A DNA stretch of 41,493 bases, taken from assembly GCA_028688525.1 (NCBI GenBank), contig JAQTYA010000018.1, positions 1 through 41,493 of the forward strand, in the 5' to 3' direction. The notes beneath the pieces were generated by a model. The model made no database searches and was not told the DNA's origin. It was given only the letters and a program-made list of their open reading frames with translations. Of the stretch, positions 19,672 through 28,564 are shown piece by piece; the stretch's first letter is position 1; each line of letters opens with the position of its first letter. The position numbers and the translations under genes are program-made. Source of the stretch: Methylococcus sp. Its GTDB lineage: Bacteria; Pseudomonadota; Gammaproteobacteria; Methylococcales; Methylococcaceae.

Positions 19672-20877
19672 CTAGCGATAGAGCAGCACCGTTTCGCGCT
19701 CCTCGCTCCAGGAGGCTTCGTCCGGGAGGGCGAGAGCGTCCAGATCGGTTGGGGTTGCGTCGGGGTCATCCACCCATTGACGCAGTAGCTCCGAGCCGTT
19801 GATGAGGTCGATGGCGAGGCGGTCGAATTCGTATTCGTAAGGGAAGTCGCGCCAGATTTCGTAGTCCGGCCGAAGTTTGCGCAGAGCCTTGAATGCCAGG
19901 GCCATCAGTCGCCAGGGCCGGAACGATAGGTGGCCGTAGGCCGAGGTTTCGACGTGAATCTGAATGCCGGAGCATAATTGTCCGGCGTGTTTGTGGTAGG
20001 TGGGTTCGAACCAGCAGTCCCTGAGAAGGCAGCCTTGAAGCCATTGGGGGGCCAGGGTTTGCATGGTCGCGGCGAGTTGCCGCGCGTCGAGGTCGGGGGC
20101 ACCGAACAACTCCAGCGGCCGGGTGGTGCCGCGCCCTTCGGACAAGGTGGTGCCTTCCAGCATCACGGTCCCGGCATAGCAGCGCGCCATCGGAAGATTG
20201 GGGGCGTTAGGGCTGGGATTGACCCAGGCGTATTCGCCGAGAGGCCAGCCGAAACCCGGCGCTCCTGCAGCGTCCCAATCCTCCATCGTGATGACCTCGA
20301 GTTCCAGGTCGAGGTGTAGCGTCTGCTTGAACCACAGGGCGAGCTCACCCAAGGTCAAGCCGTGGCGCATGGGCAGGGGGCCTGCGCCGACGAAGCTTTC
20401 CCAGCCCCGGCGTAGCCGCAAGCCCTCCACGGGTCGGCCCGCGGGGTTGGGGCGGTCGAGCACCCAGACCGCTTTGCCGTGCTCGGCAGCGGCTTCCATG
20501 ACATAGCGCAAGGTGGTGATAAAGGTGTAAATGCGGCAACCGAGATCCTGCAAGTCGACCAGCAGCACGTCGAAGCTGTTCAGCATCGCCATCGTCGGCC
20601 GCCGGGTATCGCCGTACAAACTGTATACGGGGATGCCGTGCAAGGGGTCGAGAAAATCGGCTGATTCGACCATATTGTCCTGTTTGTCTCCCCGCATTCC
20701 GTGTTGGGGGCCAAAAGCGGCTGTGAGCTCGATGCCGTTGATGGAGGCCAGGGCGTCGAGACTATGGGTAAGGTTGCGCGTAACCGACGCTGGATGCGCT
20801 AGTAGTGCGATCCGCCGACCCTGCAGCGGTGCGCGTAGGGCTGGGTTTTGTATTAGGCGTTCGATGCCGAGTTTCAT
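19672..20877 (-). CDS. namZ: DUF1343 protein, NamZ/YbbC-like exo-beta-N-acetylmuramidase
   Basis: This 401-aa protein resembles the DUF1343 family. Bacillus NamZ, a founding member (glycoside hydrolase family 171), removes terminal MurNAc from peptidoglycan fragments. Family-like elements include GIERL near the N-terminus, FGPQHGMRGDKQDNM, VDLQDLGCRIYTFITTL, VLDRPNPAGR, and a C-terminal PYEYEFDRLAIDLINGS. I see no signal peptide, so it would act in the cytoplasm, unlike secreted members. It reads in the same direction as fabAB after a 99-nt gap. Function is transferred from the family. Confidence 0.75.
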   Translation of the reverse strand: MKLGIERLIQNPALRAPLQGRRIALLAHPASVTRNLTHSLDALASINGIELTAAFGPQHGMRGDKQDNMVESADFLDPLHGIPVYSLYGDTRRPTMAMLNSFDVLLVDLQDLGCRIYTFITTLRYVMEAAAEHGKAVWVLDRPNPAGRPVEGLRLRRGWESFVGAGPLPMRHGLTLGELALWFKQTLHLDLELEVITMEDWDAAGAPGFGWPLGEYAWVNPSPNAPNLPMARCYAGTVMLEGTTLSEGRGTTRPLELFGAPDLDARQLAATMQTLAPQWLQGCLLRDCWFEPTYHKHAGQLCSGIQIHVETSAYGHLSFRPWRLMALAFKALRKLRPDYEIWRDFPYEYEFDRLAIDLINGSELLRQWVDDPDATPTDLDALALPDEASWSEERETVLLYR

Positions 20878-20908
20878 GGCGTATTCTGATGCATGGGTAG
20901 GTGCGGTC

Positions 20909-21463
20909 TCAGAGCTTGAGCGCGAAGCCGCCAGGGTGGTGGAAATCGGGTGTCCCTGTGGGATGGCGGAGGGACCAGTAGGAAAGTGTGCCTTCGTCGT
21001 CTTCGATCACCGCGCAGCAGCTAAGGCATAGCGGTGTTGCTGCACTGGCATGGGGCAAGAGTTTGGGGGCGAGAATGGCGTTGAGTTCGAATCGGGCTTC
21101 CGTACGTCTCGTTTCTACTGCGGGCGGCGGTCCTTCGGTGAAGGCCTCGCCGTCGCGGTAGCTGCGGAAGGCGAAGGCGGCCCAAGCGCCGGATGGCGAG
21201 AAATTGAATTCTCTGTACGTTTCTCCGTTCATCGGGCGGATGAACGCCTCGAAACAGCTATGCTCCCACAAGCCGAAGCGCCACTCCGGCGGCGAAGGCG
21301 GGGGAAGCGATAATTTCGGCAATTCACCCTCCAGGATGAAATTTAGGTCGAGTGTTCCGTCTTCGCTGCGTGAGGCGCTCACCTGGATGCTGCGGACTTT
21401 GGTGCATAGGGACTGCGAGTGGCATTCGAGTTCTGCTGTGGCTAGGGGGCGGGTGTTCGTCAT
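20909..21463 (-). CDS. DOMON-like domain protein of unknown function
   Basis: This 184-aa protein appears to be an all-beta domain. It contains WEHSCFEAFI and REFNFSPSGAWAAFAFRSYRDG, the pattern of short bacterial DOMON-like proteins related to sugar/haem-binding domains. It has no signal peptide. It lies 31 nt from the NamZ-like gene on the same strand and may share its transcript, which would fit a sugar-related role, but that is inference. Confidence 0.7.
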   Translation of the reverse strand: MTNTRPLATAELECHSQSLCTKVRSIQVSASRSEDGTLDLNFILEGELPKLSLPPPSPPEWRFGLWEHSCFEAFIRPMNGETYREFNFSPSGAWAAFAFRSYRDGEAFTEGPPPAVETRRTEARFELNAILAPKLLPHASAATPLCLSCCAVIEDDEGTLSYWSLRHPTGTPDFHHPGGFALKL

Positions 21464-21513
21464 GCGAGTTTGCGGCTGGGTGCCGCCGTTTGATGGGTGA
21501 GAGGCGTAGGGGG

Positions 21514-21783
21514 TTAGTTATCGTGCGGCGTTTGGGTTTCGGCGTCGTCCGGGATGAATCTGGGCGGCTGGCGCGGCTCGGTCAGGTTTTCCTGGTGGCC
21601 CCGCATTAGCAAGGTGCGTACCCGTTCGGAAAGTTCTTGCCGGGTGCGCTCCTTTTCGGCTTCGGATTTTTCCGCCGCGGCGCGAGCCTCTCGTTCCAGA
21701 TGCGACCGCCAAGCGTCGAAGGCCAGTTGAGAGCTCAAGGTGCCGAGAAATACACCCAGAGCAATTTGGAGCGCCAGTTTCAT
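21514..21783 (-). CDS. Small membrane-anchored coiled-coil protein
   Basis: This is an 89-aa protein of no recognised family. It has one N-terminal hydrophobic helix (residues 3-24) followed by a charged, probably coiled-coil stretch rich in Glu, Arg and Ala (about 28-60) and a polar tail. Coding is supported by length, typical codon use and the membrane-anchor layout. The gap from 21784 to 22069 upstream holds no gene and no promoter I can defend. Confidence 0.55.
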   Translation of the reverse strand: MKLALQIALGVFLGTLSSQLAFDAWRSHLEREARAAAEKSEAEKERTRQELSERVRTLLMRGHQENLTEPRQPPRFIPDDAETQTPHDN

Positions 21784-22069
21784 AGCATTTTATTCCAAGG
21801 ACGATGGCGGGCGATGGATCGTTTCCTAATCGTACCGCGCCCGGTTTCGAATGAATATTTTATATGGCAGGGTAGCCATGCTGGACGGTGTAGTGGTTTT
21901 CCCACAAAATAGCCAAACATGACACATTCATCATTGGCCAGATTCCCGTGATCGATTTACAGTCGATGCCTTCGTTGCGGGACTGCTCACCCCACCTTGG
22001 TACAGATTTTCCTCTGAGCGGGTTTCGTTCGGCATGGTGCAGATTTCTTAAGATCGGTATGTCGCTATC

Positions 22070-24076
22070 TTGAACGCTCAATACGAGGAAGGCATCGGCC
22101 AAGCGCCAGGGAGTGCAAAATCTGCGCGGCGATCTGCGCAGTCAGCCCTGTCTCATTTGCTAGCGCTCCAGCGACCGGCCGGCGACTGGGAGGGCGAGAT
22201 GGTGTGGTGCACGATGATTCTCGCTCAGGCGGTCATTGTGCGGACGCTCGTCGGACGCCCGTATTCGGCGCGGGAAAAGGCGGCGATCGTCAGGCATTTC
22301 GAGGTTTCCCAGTTGCCCGATGGGTCCTGGGGAATGCACCCAGAAAGTACGGGCTACGTATTTTTCACTACGCTGGCATATATTGCTCTGCGCCTTTTGG
22401 GCTTGGGATCCGACTTGCCTCTGTTGGCCAAGGCGCGCGGCTGGTTACACGTCCAGCCGGACGGCGTCAAGGCGATTCCCACCTGGGGCAGGTTCTGGTT
22501 GATGCTGCTAGGCTTGTACGGGCGGGAGGGTGTTAATGCTGTGCCGCCGGAGCTGTTTCTGCTGCCGCGCTGGCTGCCTTTTCATCCATGCCGGTTCTAT
22601 TGCCATACGCGCTTGATTTACCTGGGTATTGCCTATCTTTCCGGTGTCCGGTTTTGCGGTGCACTGCCGGAGGCGCTGCGCGATGAGTTGCGTCGCGAGC
22701 TTTATCCCGAGCCGTACGGCGACATAGCATTCGGAGCATTCCGCCATACGGTCGCCAAAACCGATCTGTTTGTGCCTATCAGCGGGCTTTTGCGGCGGGT
22801 CTACGATCTTCTGGCGATTTACGAGCGCACGCCGTGGCGGTCCTTGCGACAAAAAGCGTTAGCGTTTTGTTTCGAGCAGATACTCAGAGAGCAGCGCTCT
22901 ACGCGCTACCAGGGCATTTCCCCGGTCAGCGGCCTGTTGAATTGTCTGGCGATCTTTGCCTGCGATCCACGGCATCCGGATCTGGCGCCTAGTCTCGATG
23001 GGGTCGACGCGTGGCGTTGGGAGGATGCGGCCGAAGGGCTGCGCTATGTCGGGGCGCGCTCCAATTCCTGGGATACGGCTTTTGCCGTGCAGGCGGTGAC
23101 CGAGATGCCTGAACTGGGCGGCGAGGCTTTGCAAGCGTTGAGCTTGGCGCACCGGTTCCTCGACAGCGCGCAGATAACCGAAGAGTTGGCGGATTACCGT
23201 TCGGCCTGGCGCGATCCGGCGCTGGGGGGCTGGTGTTTTTCCGACGGACAACACCGCTGGCCGGTAAGCGATTGCGCCGCTGAGGCCCTGAGTGCCCTAT
23301 TCGCGCTGTATGAGCGCTCGGACCTTGCGCTCGGAGAGCATCTGGAGGCGGACCGCTTGCGCTTGGGAGTGGAGTTCATCCTCTCGCGCCAGAATGCGGA
23401 CGGCGGTTTCGGAACTTACGAGCGACGGCGCGGCGGCAAACTGCTGGAGTTGGTCAATCCCTCCGAGATGTTCGGTCAGTGCATGACGGAGCTTTCGTAC
23501 CTCGAGTGCACCGGGTCTTCCTTGGGGGCGTTGGCGCACTACCTGAGGCATTATCCTGATTTCGCCGACGCCCGGATCGGAGCGGCGATGGCGAGGGCAG
23601 AGCGATTTCTGCGGCGCCAGCAACTGGACGATGGTTCGTTCCCCGGATTCTGGGGCATCAATTACACCTACGCTGTCTTTCACGTGGTCAAAGGGTTGCG
23701 GATGGCTGGAGCGGAGGCGGCTGACCCGGTTTTGCAGGCGGCCGCCCGCTGGCTGTCCACAAAGCAGCGGGCCGATGGCGGCTGGGGCGAACATTATTCG
23801 AGCTGTCTAGAAGGTCGTTATGTCGAAAGCGGCCACAGCCAGGTTGTCATGACTTCCTGGGCTTTGCTTGCGCTGATGGAGGTGCTGCCGGTGACGCACC
23901 AAGCCATCGAGCGGGGTGCCGCTTGGCTGGTGGGGCAACAGGAGCCTGACGGCGGTTGGCCCCGGCAAGGCGTCAATGGAGTATTTTTTGGGGCGGCGAT
24001 GCTGGATTACCGGCTTTACCATATGTATTTTCCGGCTTGGGCGCTGGCGCGCTATGCGCGGCTGGGCGGCGCTTAG
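22070..24076 (+). CDS. osc: Oxidosqualene cyclase, lanosterol synthase type
   Basis: This 668-aa terpene cyclase converts oxidosqualene to a sterol, likely lanosterol. The catalytic motif is Asp401-Cys402-Ala-Ala-Glu, the oxidosqualene-cyclase form (usually DCTAE) and not the DxDD of squalene-hopene cyclases. Val399, two residues before the Asp, matches the Val of lanosterol synthases where cycloartenol synthases have Ile. Several QW-type repeats (QNADGGFG, QLDDGSFPG, QRADGGWGE, QEPDGGWP) are visible. There is no ATG in a suitable place, so I take the first in-frame candidate, TTG at 22070, 19 nt after an in-frame stop; the ribosome site is weak. The downstream gene supplies its substrate. 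Confidence 0.92.
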   Translation: MNAQYEEGIGQAPGSAKSARRSAQSALSHLLALQRPAGDWEGEMVWCTMILAQAVIVRTLVGRPYSAREKAAIVRHFEVSQLPDGSWGMHPESTGYVFFTTLAYIALRLLGLGSDLPLLAKARGWLHVQPDGVKAIPTWGRFWLMLLGLYGREGVNAVPPELFLLPRWLPFHPCRFYCHTRLIYLGIAYLSGVRFCGALPEALRDELRRELYPEPYGDIAFGAFRHTVAKTDLFVPISGLLRRVYDLLAIYERTPWRSLRQKALAFCFEQILREQRSTRYQGISPVSGLLNCLAIFACDPRHPDLAPSLDGVDAWRWEDAAEGLRYVGARSNSWDTAFAVQAVTEMPELGGEALQALSLAHRFLDSAQITEELADYRSAWRDPALGGWCFSDGQHRWPVSDCAAEALSALFALYERSDLALGEHLEADRLRLGVEFILSRQNADGGFGTYERRRGGKLLELVNPSEMFGQCMTELSYLECTGSSLGALAHYLRHYPDFADARIGAAMARAERFLRRQQLDDGSFPGFWGINYTYAVFHVVKGLRMAGAEAADPVLQAAARWLSTKQRADGGWGEHYSSCLEGRYVESGHSQVVMTSWALLALMEVLPVTHQAIERGAAWLVGQQEPDGGWPRQGVNGVFFGAAMLDYRLYHMYFPAWALARYARLGGA

Positions 24077-24119
24077 CTTTAAGGGCGCCATACCGGCTGT
24101 TCCGGAACTAAAGGACATC

Positions 24120-24152
24120 ATGACAAGGGTTATCGCAGATGAGTTCGATTGA
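24120..24152 (+). other. Ten-codon leader ORF overlapping the squalene monooxygenase start
   Basis: An ATG at 24120 with AAGGAC 3 nt upstream begins the peptide MTRVIADEFD and ends at TGA 24152, in another frame from the monooxygenase. The main ATG (24139) is inside it. It may couple or limit translation of the main gene. Spacing of its ribosome site is shorter than ideal, so it may not be used. Confidence 0.25.
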
Positions 24153-25488
24153 ATTTAGGGATTGGGATGTTCTGATCGCAGGCGGGAGCGTGGCGGGTTC
24201 CGCGGCCGCTGCGGCATTGTCGGAGCTGGGCTTGAGTGTCCTGATCGTCGAGCCGGACCCCGATCCCGGCCGCAGGTTGGCGGGTGAGCTGATTCATCCG
24301 CCGGGCATCGACGGGTTGCGCGAGCTGGGGCTGATCGGCGAAGACTCGCCGCATGGCAGCGTGGTCAACGGCTTTGCCATCTTCCCCTTCAACGACGGCG
24401 AGGGGGCTTCCGCAACACTGTTGCCCTACGGCGAAATTCACGGGCGCAAACGTTGCGGACGGGTCATCGAGCATAGCCTGCTCAAGAGTCATTTGCTGCA
24501 GACCGTGCAAGGCCTTGATCGGGTTTCGGTGTGGCTCGGCGCACGAGTGACGGGGATGGAGTACGAAGACGGTAAGGGCTATGCCGCGATCGTGACCCAT
24601 GATGGGGAGGAGACGCGGGTGCGGGCGCGGCTGATCATCGGCGCTGACGGTCCGATGTCCCAGTTGCGGAAAATGGTGGACATTTCCTATGAAACCCAGC
24701 GCTATTCCGGAATGATCGGTGTCGAGGTCGAAGATACTCATCTGCCGAATCCAGGCTATGGCAATATCTTCCTTAACCCTGCCGGTGTTTCCTATGCTTA
24801 CGGCATTGGCGGCGGACGCGCCAGGGTCATGTTCGAAGTGCTCAAAGGTGCCGATTCGAAGGACTCGATCCGCGAGCATCTGAGGTTGTTTCCTGCGCCG
24901 TTTAGGAGCGATATTGAAGCAGTGCTGGCGCAGGGCAAGCCCCTGGCCGCTGCGAACTACTGCATCGTTCCGGAGGCGAGCGTCAAGGCCAATGTAGCGC
25001 TGATCGGGGATGCGCGGGGCTGCTGTCATCCTCTTACGGCTTCAGGTATCACTGCGGCGGTCAAGGACGCTTTTGTGATGCGTGACGCCTTGCGGGAAAC
25101 GGGGCTGGACTTTGAGGTGGCGCTCAAGCGCTACTCGGTCCAGTGCGGGCGTTTGCAGTTGACTCGCCGCACGCTGGCAGAAGAACTGCGCGAGGCGTTT
25201 CTGGCGCAGACTCCGGAGGCCGAGTTGCTCAGCCAGTGCATTTTCTCCTACTGGCGCAACAGCCCGAAGGGGCGGCAGGCTTCCATGGCGTTGCTGTCCA
25301 CTTTGGACAGCAGTATTTTCTCTTTGGCGTCCCAGTACGCCTTGGTAGGGTTGCAGGCTTTCCGTCTGCTGCCGCAGTGGTTTAGCCATAAGACTCCGGG
25401 GGAGTGGTTCCGCGGTATGCTGCAGCTCCTTGCCAAGAGCCTCAAGTTTCAGCAGGATGCGCTGAGCCAAGCGCTGAGAGCGAAATAA
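24139..25488 (+). CDS. sqmo: Squalene monooxygenase (epoxidase)
   Basis: This 449-aa FAD enzyme makes 2,3-oxidosqualene from squalene and O2. The N-terminal Rossmann motif is GGSVAGSAAA, followed by VEPDP. The DG motif is IIGADGPMSQLR. The FAD-ribityl motif is LIGDARGCCHPLTASGIT near residue 290. A hydrophobic C-terminal third is typical for membrane attachment. Geranylgeranyl-reductase-like proteins share the fold, but the adjacent cyclase settles the call. The gene lies 62 nt after osc; its ATG has AAGGGT upstream and overlaps a ten-codon reading frame at 24120-24152. Confidence 0.92.
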   Translation: MSSIEFRDWDVLIAGGSVAGSAAAAALSELGLSVLIVEPDPDPGRRLAGELIHPPGIDGLRELGLIGEDSPHGSVVNGFAIFPFNDGEGASATLLPYGEIHGRKRCGRVIEHSLLKSHLLQTVQGLDRVSVWLGARVTGMEYEDGKGYAAIVTHDGEETRVRARLIIGADGPMSQLRKMVDISYETQRYSGMIGVEVEDTHLPNPGYGNIFLNPAGVSYAYGIGGGRARVMFEVLKGADSKDSIREHLRLFPAPFRSDIEAVLAQGKPLAAANYCIVPEASVKANVALIGDARGCCHPLTASGITAAVKDAFVMRDALRETGLDFEVALKRYSVQCGRLQLTRRTLAEELREAFLAQTPEAELLSQCIFSYWRNSPKGRQASMALLSTLDSSIFSLASQYALVGLQAFRLLPQWFSHKTPGEWFRGMLQLLAKSLKFQQDALSQALRAK

Positions 25489-25495
25489 CTTCGGG

Positions 25496-25522
25496 GCCGG
25501 CGCTTTCTCATGCGGCGCTGGC
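25496..25522. terminator. Hairpin between convergent genes, possible terminator
   Basis: An 8-bp stem with one G-T pair (25496-25503 with 25515-25522) and an 11-nt loop fills the 34-nt gap between the squalene monooxygenase stop and the kinase stop. Only a short TTAA follows on the plus strand. It could end transcription from either side, but the U tract is weak. Confidence 0.35.
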
Positions 25523-26116
25523 TTAATCCGTCACTCGCGTGAACGCGGCTGCTGGGGATTGCAGGGCGGCTGAGAAACTCTCATGGCGGTCGCGATGGCA
25601 GAGCCATGCGCGCGTTTTCCCACGATTCAGCCATTCATCGAAGGCTGGATCGATCAGGTTTGAGTCTATCAAGTAGCGGACACTGGTTCTTTCGGGGGGC
25701 AGCGGAGCCGATTTGATCAGTACCAAGTCGTTGGCTCCGATGCTTCCTGCGAACCATAGTGCCAGGCTGTCCGAGGTCATCTCCCAGCTCGGTTTCACGG
25801 ATATGTCGTTCGGCCGAGGAAGCCATATTGCGGATTGTCCTTTGCCGAGAATATCCCGGACGGCGACCGGACTCATCGCAGTTTCGAGCTCCGGTTCCAG
25901 CCCTTGCAGCATCAGGCCGTACTGCGCCATAGCCAGGATGGCCATGGCGTGAGCCGCCTCGTCGCCGAAGGCATGGCGTTGCTGGGCTCGGCGCACCGTG
26001 TCGGCAAATTCCCCCCCGCCTGGGACGATCGCGACATTGGAGTGTTTGAGGGTACGCAGCCAGGGGAGCAGTGTCGGGGAGTTGCCGAGGCTGCCGCCGA
26101 GCTTAACGACCCACAT
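25523..26116 (-). CDS. Amino acid kinase family protein, MfnE-like
   Basis: This is a 197-aa protein of the aspartate/uridylate kinase fold. It starts WVVKLGGSLG (phosphate loop) and has VPGGGEFADTVR, both like archaeal MfnE, which phosphorylates aminomethyl-furanmethanol phosphate in methanofuran synthesis. The C-terminus has SIGANDLVLIKSA in the ATP site. It overlaps pabB by 14 nt at the end of a four-gene minus-strand operon. A role in making the furan part of methylofuran is inferred from family and from the MfnD/MfnF-like neighbours; the substrate is not proven here. Confidence 0.78.
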   Translation of the reverse strand: MWVVKLGGSLGNSPTLLPWLRTLKHSNVAIVPGGGEFADTVRRAQQRHAFGDEAAHAMAILAMAQYGLMLQGLEPELETAMSPVAVRDILGKGQSAIWLPRPNDISVKPSWEMTSDSLALWFAGSIGANDLVLIKSAPLPPERTSVRYLIDSNLIDPAFDEWLNRGKTRAWLCHRDRHESFSAALQSPAAAFTRVTD

Positions 26117-27506
26117 GGTCGCCGGTGCGGGCGATGCGGAAGCGTTCCAGCTGGTTCAGCAGGGCGGCGGCTTTGTCGAAGCACTCCTGGTACTCCGACT
26201 CGGCGGAGGAGTCGGCCACGATGCCGCCGCCGGCCCAGAACCGGATCGTGTTGTCGGCGTGTACCAGGGTGCGAATAGCGATGTTGGTGTCCATGTTGCC
26301 GTCGAAGCCGAGGTAGCCGATGGCGCCGCAATAGACGCCGCGGCGGTTCGGTTCCAATTCTTCGATGATTTCCATCGACCGTATCTTGGGGGCTCCGGTG
26401 ATGGACCCGCCGGGAAAGCTGTCGCGCAGCAGGCTGATTGCGTCATGGTCGGGTGTCAACTCACCGGTGACGGTACTGACCAGATGGTGCACAGTGGCGT
26501 AACTCTCGACGTTGAATAACTTGGGGACGCTTACGGACCCGGCGCGGCAATGCTTGCCGATGTCGTTGCGAAGCAGGTCGACGATCATCAGATTCTCGGC
26601 TCGGTCTTTCTCGCTACCCTGCAGGGCAGAGGCGAGGCGCCGATCTTCGGCCGGATCGGCGGAGCGTGGCCGGGTTCCCTTAATGGGCTTGGTTTCCACC
26701 TTGCCGTCGAGCACGCGCAGGAAGCGTTCCGGAGACGAGCTGAGTATGCGAGCCTGGGGGCTGTTGATGAATGCGCCGAATGGCGCCGGGTTGGCTTGCC
26801 TTAGCGTCTGGTAAAGACTCCAGGCATTGCCCCGGCAAGGCGCGGCGAAGCGTTGCGCCAGGTTCACCTGGTAGCAGTCGCCTTCGCGGATGTATTCCTG
26901 GATACGCTTGAACGCGGCGAAATATTCGCGCCGGCTCATGTTGGCCTGGACGGGCGCCAGTACGTCGAAGCCGGTGCGCTGCCAGCCTATGGTCTGGATC
27001 TGGCTGAACGAACGCACCAGATGAGGCCAGCGGGCGGCGGTAGCGGTTGTCCGGCCTTGGCTCACTAGCCAGCTGCGGCCCTGCAGATGGTCGACGACCA
27101 CGGCCCAGTCGTAGATGCCAACGGCCATGTCGGCAATATTTTCGGCATCGCTGGCTTGCTCCGGCAGTTTTTCCAGGCGCCGCGCCAAGTCATAACCGAA
27201 ATAGCCCAAGGCACCCCCGGCGAACGGCAGCTCGCCGAAAGGATTGGCGGCGGCTCCGAGTTCGCGGCGCAGGAGCGAAAACGGGTCTGCCGGTGACAGC
27301 GCGGCTTCTCCGCATCGCCGAATTTCCGTGACGTGGCCGCGGGTGACGAGCGTTGCGATAGGGTCGGCGGCGATGATGTCATAGCGGCCGTGCCGGCAGT
27401 GCGGAAACCCGCTGTCGAGGAACACGGCCCAGCGCCGGTCCGCCCAGGGGCCGAACAGGGCGGCGCTATCCTCGAAATAGGGCAGTTCTTCGATCCGGGC
27501 GCTCAT
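26103..27506 (-). CDS. pabB: Aminodeoxychorismate synthase component I
   Basis: This 467-aa chorismate-using enzyme makes 4-amino-4-deoxychorismate, the precursor of p-aminobenzoate. PIKGTRPR carries the Lys that marks PabB (TrpE has Ala there). DRAENLMIVDLLRND and FPGGSITGAPK are the conserved active-site segments. I chose the ATG at 27506 (MSARIEELPYFED), which overlaps the preceding gene by 4 nt; the longer frame is a shadow. No pabA or pabC is nearby. Its place among C1-cofactor genes suggests its product also feeds beta-RFAP synthase (34923-35915), which uses p-aminobenzoate. Confidence 0.93.
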   Translation of the reverse strand: MSARIEELPYFEDSAALFGPWADRRWAVFLDSGFPHCRHGRYDIIAADPIATLVTRGHVTEIRRCGEAALSPADPFSLLRRELGAAANPFGELPFAGGALGYFGYDLARRLEKLPEQASDAENIADMAVGIYDWAVVVDHLQGRSWLVSQGRTTATAARWPHLVRSFSQIQTIGWQRTGFDVLAPVQANMSRREYFAAFKRIQEYIREGDCYQVNLAQRFAAPCRGNAWSLYQTLRQANPAPFGAFINSPQARILSSSPERFLRVLDGKVETKPIKGTRPRSADPAEDRRLASALQGSEKDRAENLMIVDLLRNDIGKHCRAGSVSVPKLFNVESYATVHHLVSTVTGELTPDHDAISLLRDSFPGGSITGAPKIRSMEIIEELEPNRRGVYCGAIGYLGFDGNMDTNIAIRTLVHADNTIRFWAGGGIVADSSAESEYQECFDKAAALLNQLERFRIARTGDHVGR

Positions 27507-28564
27507 ATTTGCGGCGAGTTGGGAAAGGCAAGGCAGGCTACGGCTGCGGCAGGAAGGCAGTCGGATACCGACAGAGCCGTGACGCCAATCGGCGTGGGCA
27601 GCAGGCTGTGCGCGTCCAAATAAGGGATATCCATCCGGGCGGCGATGGCTGCGATTAGGAAGCGGCCTATGCCGGCCCCAATCAGCGGGCTGCCGGCCGG
27701 CAGCAAGTCGCGCGACCATTGCCGTTCGACTGCGCGGGCAATGAGTCCGATCTGGCGTTCGCGTAGGCAATGAGCCAGCCGTCGCCATTGTTCGGGACTG
27801 CCCGAGTCGCGGTCCCTCCCTAAAAGCCGGGCGAGGCGGCGCTCGCTGCCTGCAGCGGTTTTGTCGCCGCCGTCGGCGGCAGGCATCTGGTCGGTATGCT
27901 CCGCCAGTTCGCCGGTGAGGCGATAGATATCGGCGGTGGTTGCGAAGTGTTCCGCCATTAAGGTGACCCATTCTCCTTCGAAAGGAACGCGGCTGGTCAA
28001 TGCCATGGCGGGGGTGCGCACGACGCCAGTGTAGATGAGTTCATCGTATCGCAATCTGTCATAATCGGTATAGCCCCGGCAGCAGGCCTTGCCGTTGACC
28101 AGAGCGACCAAATCGGTGGTCGTGCTGCCGATGTCGATCAGCAGTCCGGATTGCGGCGATAGGGCGGCAATCAGCGATGCGCTCGCCAGCCAGTTGGCCG
28201 AGGCTATAGAGGCGGATTGTGCCGGCGTCGCTTCATCCGCAGGAAGAAAGCCGGAGCGTCCGGCGAAAACGACAACTTTCTCCGCTCCGAAACGCTGGTT
28301 TACGGCCTCAATCAGCGCACTCACACCCGCCGCCCGGTCTTCGAAAGAGTCGGCTAGTTCGCCGGTCATCGTCACGGCGTGGCGGCAATGCGAGCCGATA
28401 CCGAAATCCCGGATCGCCTCGGAAAGCGCATTTTCCAGCCTGCCCAAGCCCAGCCACAGCGGGCAAGGGTACTGACGGATGTCGGCGATGCCGCCGGAGC
28501 CATTGAGCGCGACGGCTTTGAGGTGGGCGCCGCCGATGTCCCAGCCGACCAGTTCAATGGGCAT
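27503..28564 (-). CDS. Hydantoinase/oxoprolinase-type protein, MfnF-like
   Basis: This 353-aa protein has an ASKHA-type fold. VGWDIGGAHLKAVAL at residues 6-20 and LLIDIGSTTTDLVAL in the middle are the two phosphate-binding elements. It resembles the C1-pathway-linked hydantoinase-like family and archaeal MfnF, which joins the furan diphosphate to gamma-glutamyl-tyramine in methanofuran synthesis. The ATG at 28564 is chosen because the family opens here. It overlaps its upstream neighbour by 11 nt and pabB by 4 nt. Methylofuran assembly is the inferred role. Confidence 0.8.
   Translation of the reverse strand: MPIELVGWDIGGAHLKAVALNGSGGIADIRQYPCPLWLGLGRLENALSEAIRDFGIGSHCRHAVTMTGELADSFEDRAAGVSALIEAVNQRFGAEKVVVFAGRSGFLPADEATPAQSASIASANWLASASLIAALSPQSGLLIDIGSTTTDLVALVNGKACCRGYTDYDRLRYDELIYTGVVRTPAMALTSRVPFEGEWVTLMAEHFATTADIYRLTGELAEHTDQMPAADGGDKTAAGSERRLARLLGRDRDSGSPEQWRRLAHCLRERQIGLIARAVERQWSRDLLPAGSPLIGAGIGRFLIAAIAARMDIPYLDAHSLLPTPIGVTALSVSDCLPAAAVACLAFPNSPQI

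Noticed and set aside
22070-24076. Squalene-hopene cyclase as the identity of the cyclase
   Set aside because: The DxDD motif is absent; DCAAE and the downstream squalene monooxygenase indicate an oxidosqualene cyclase.
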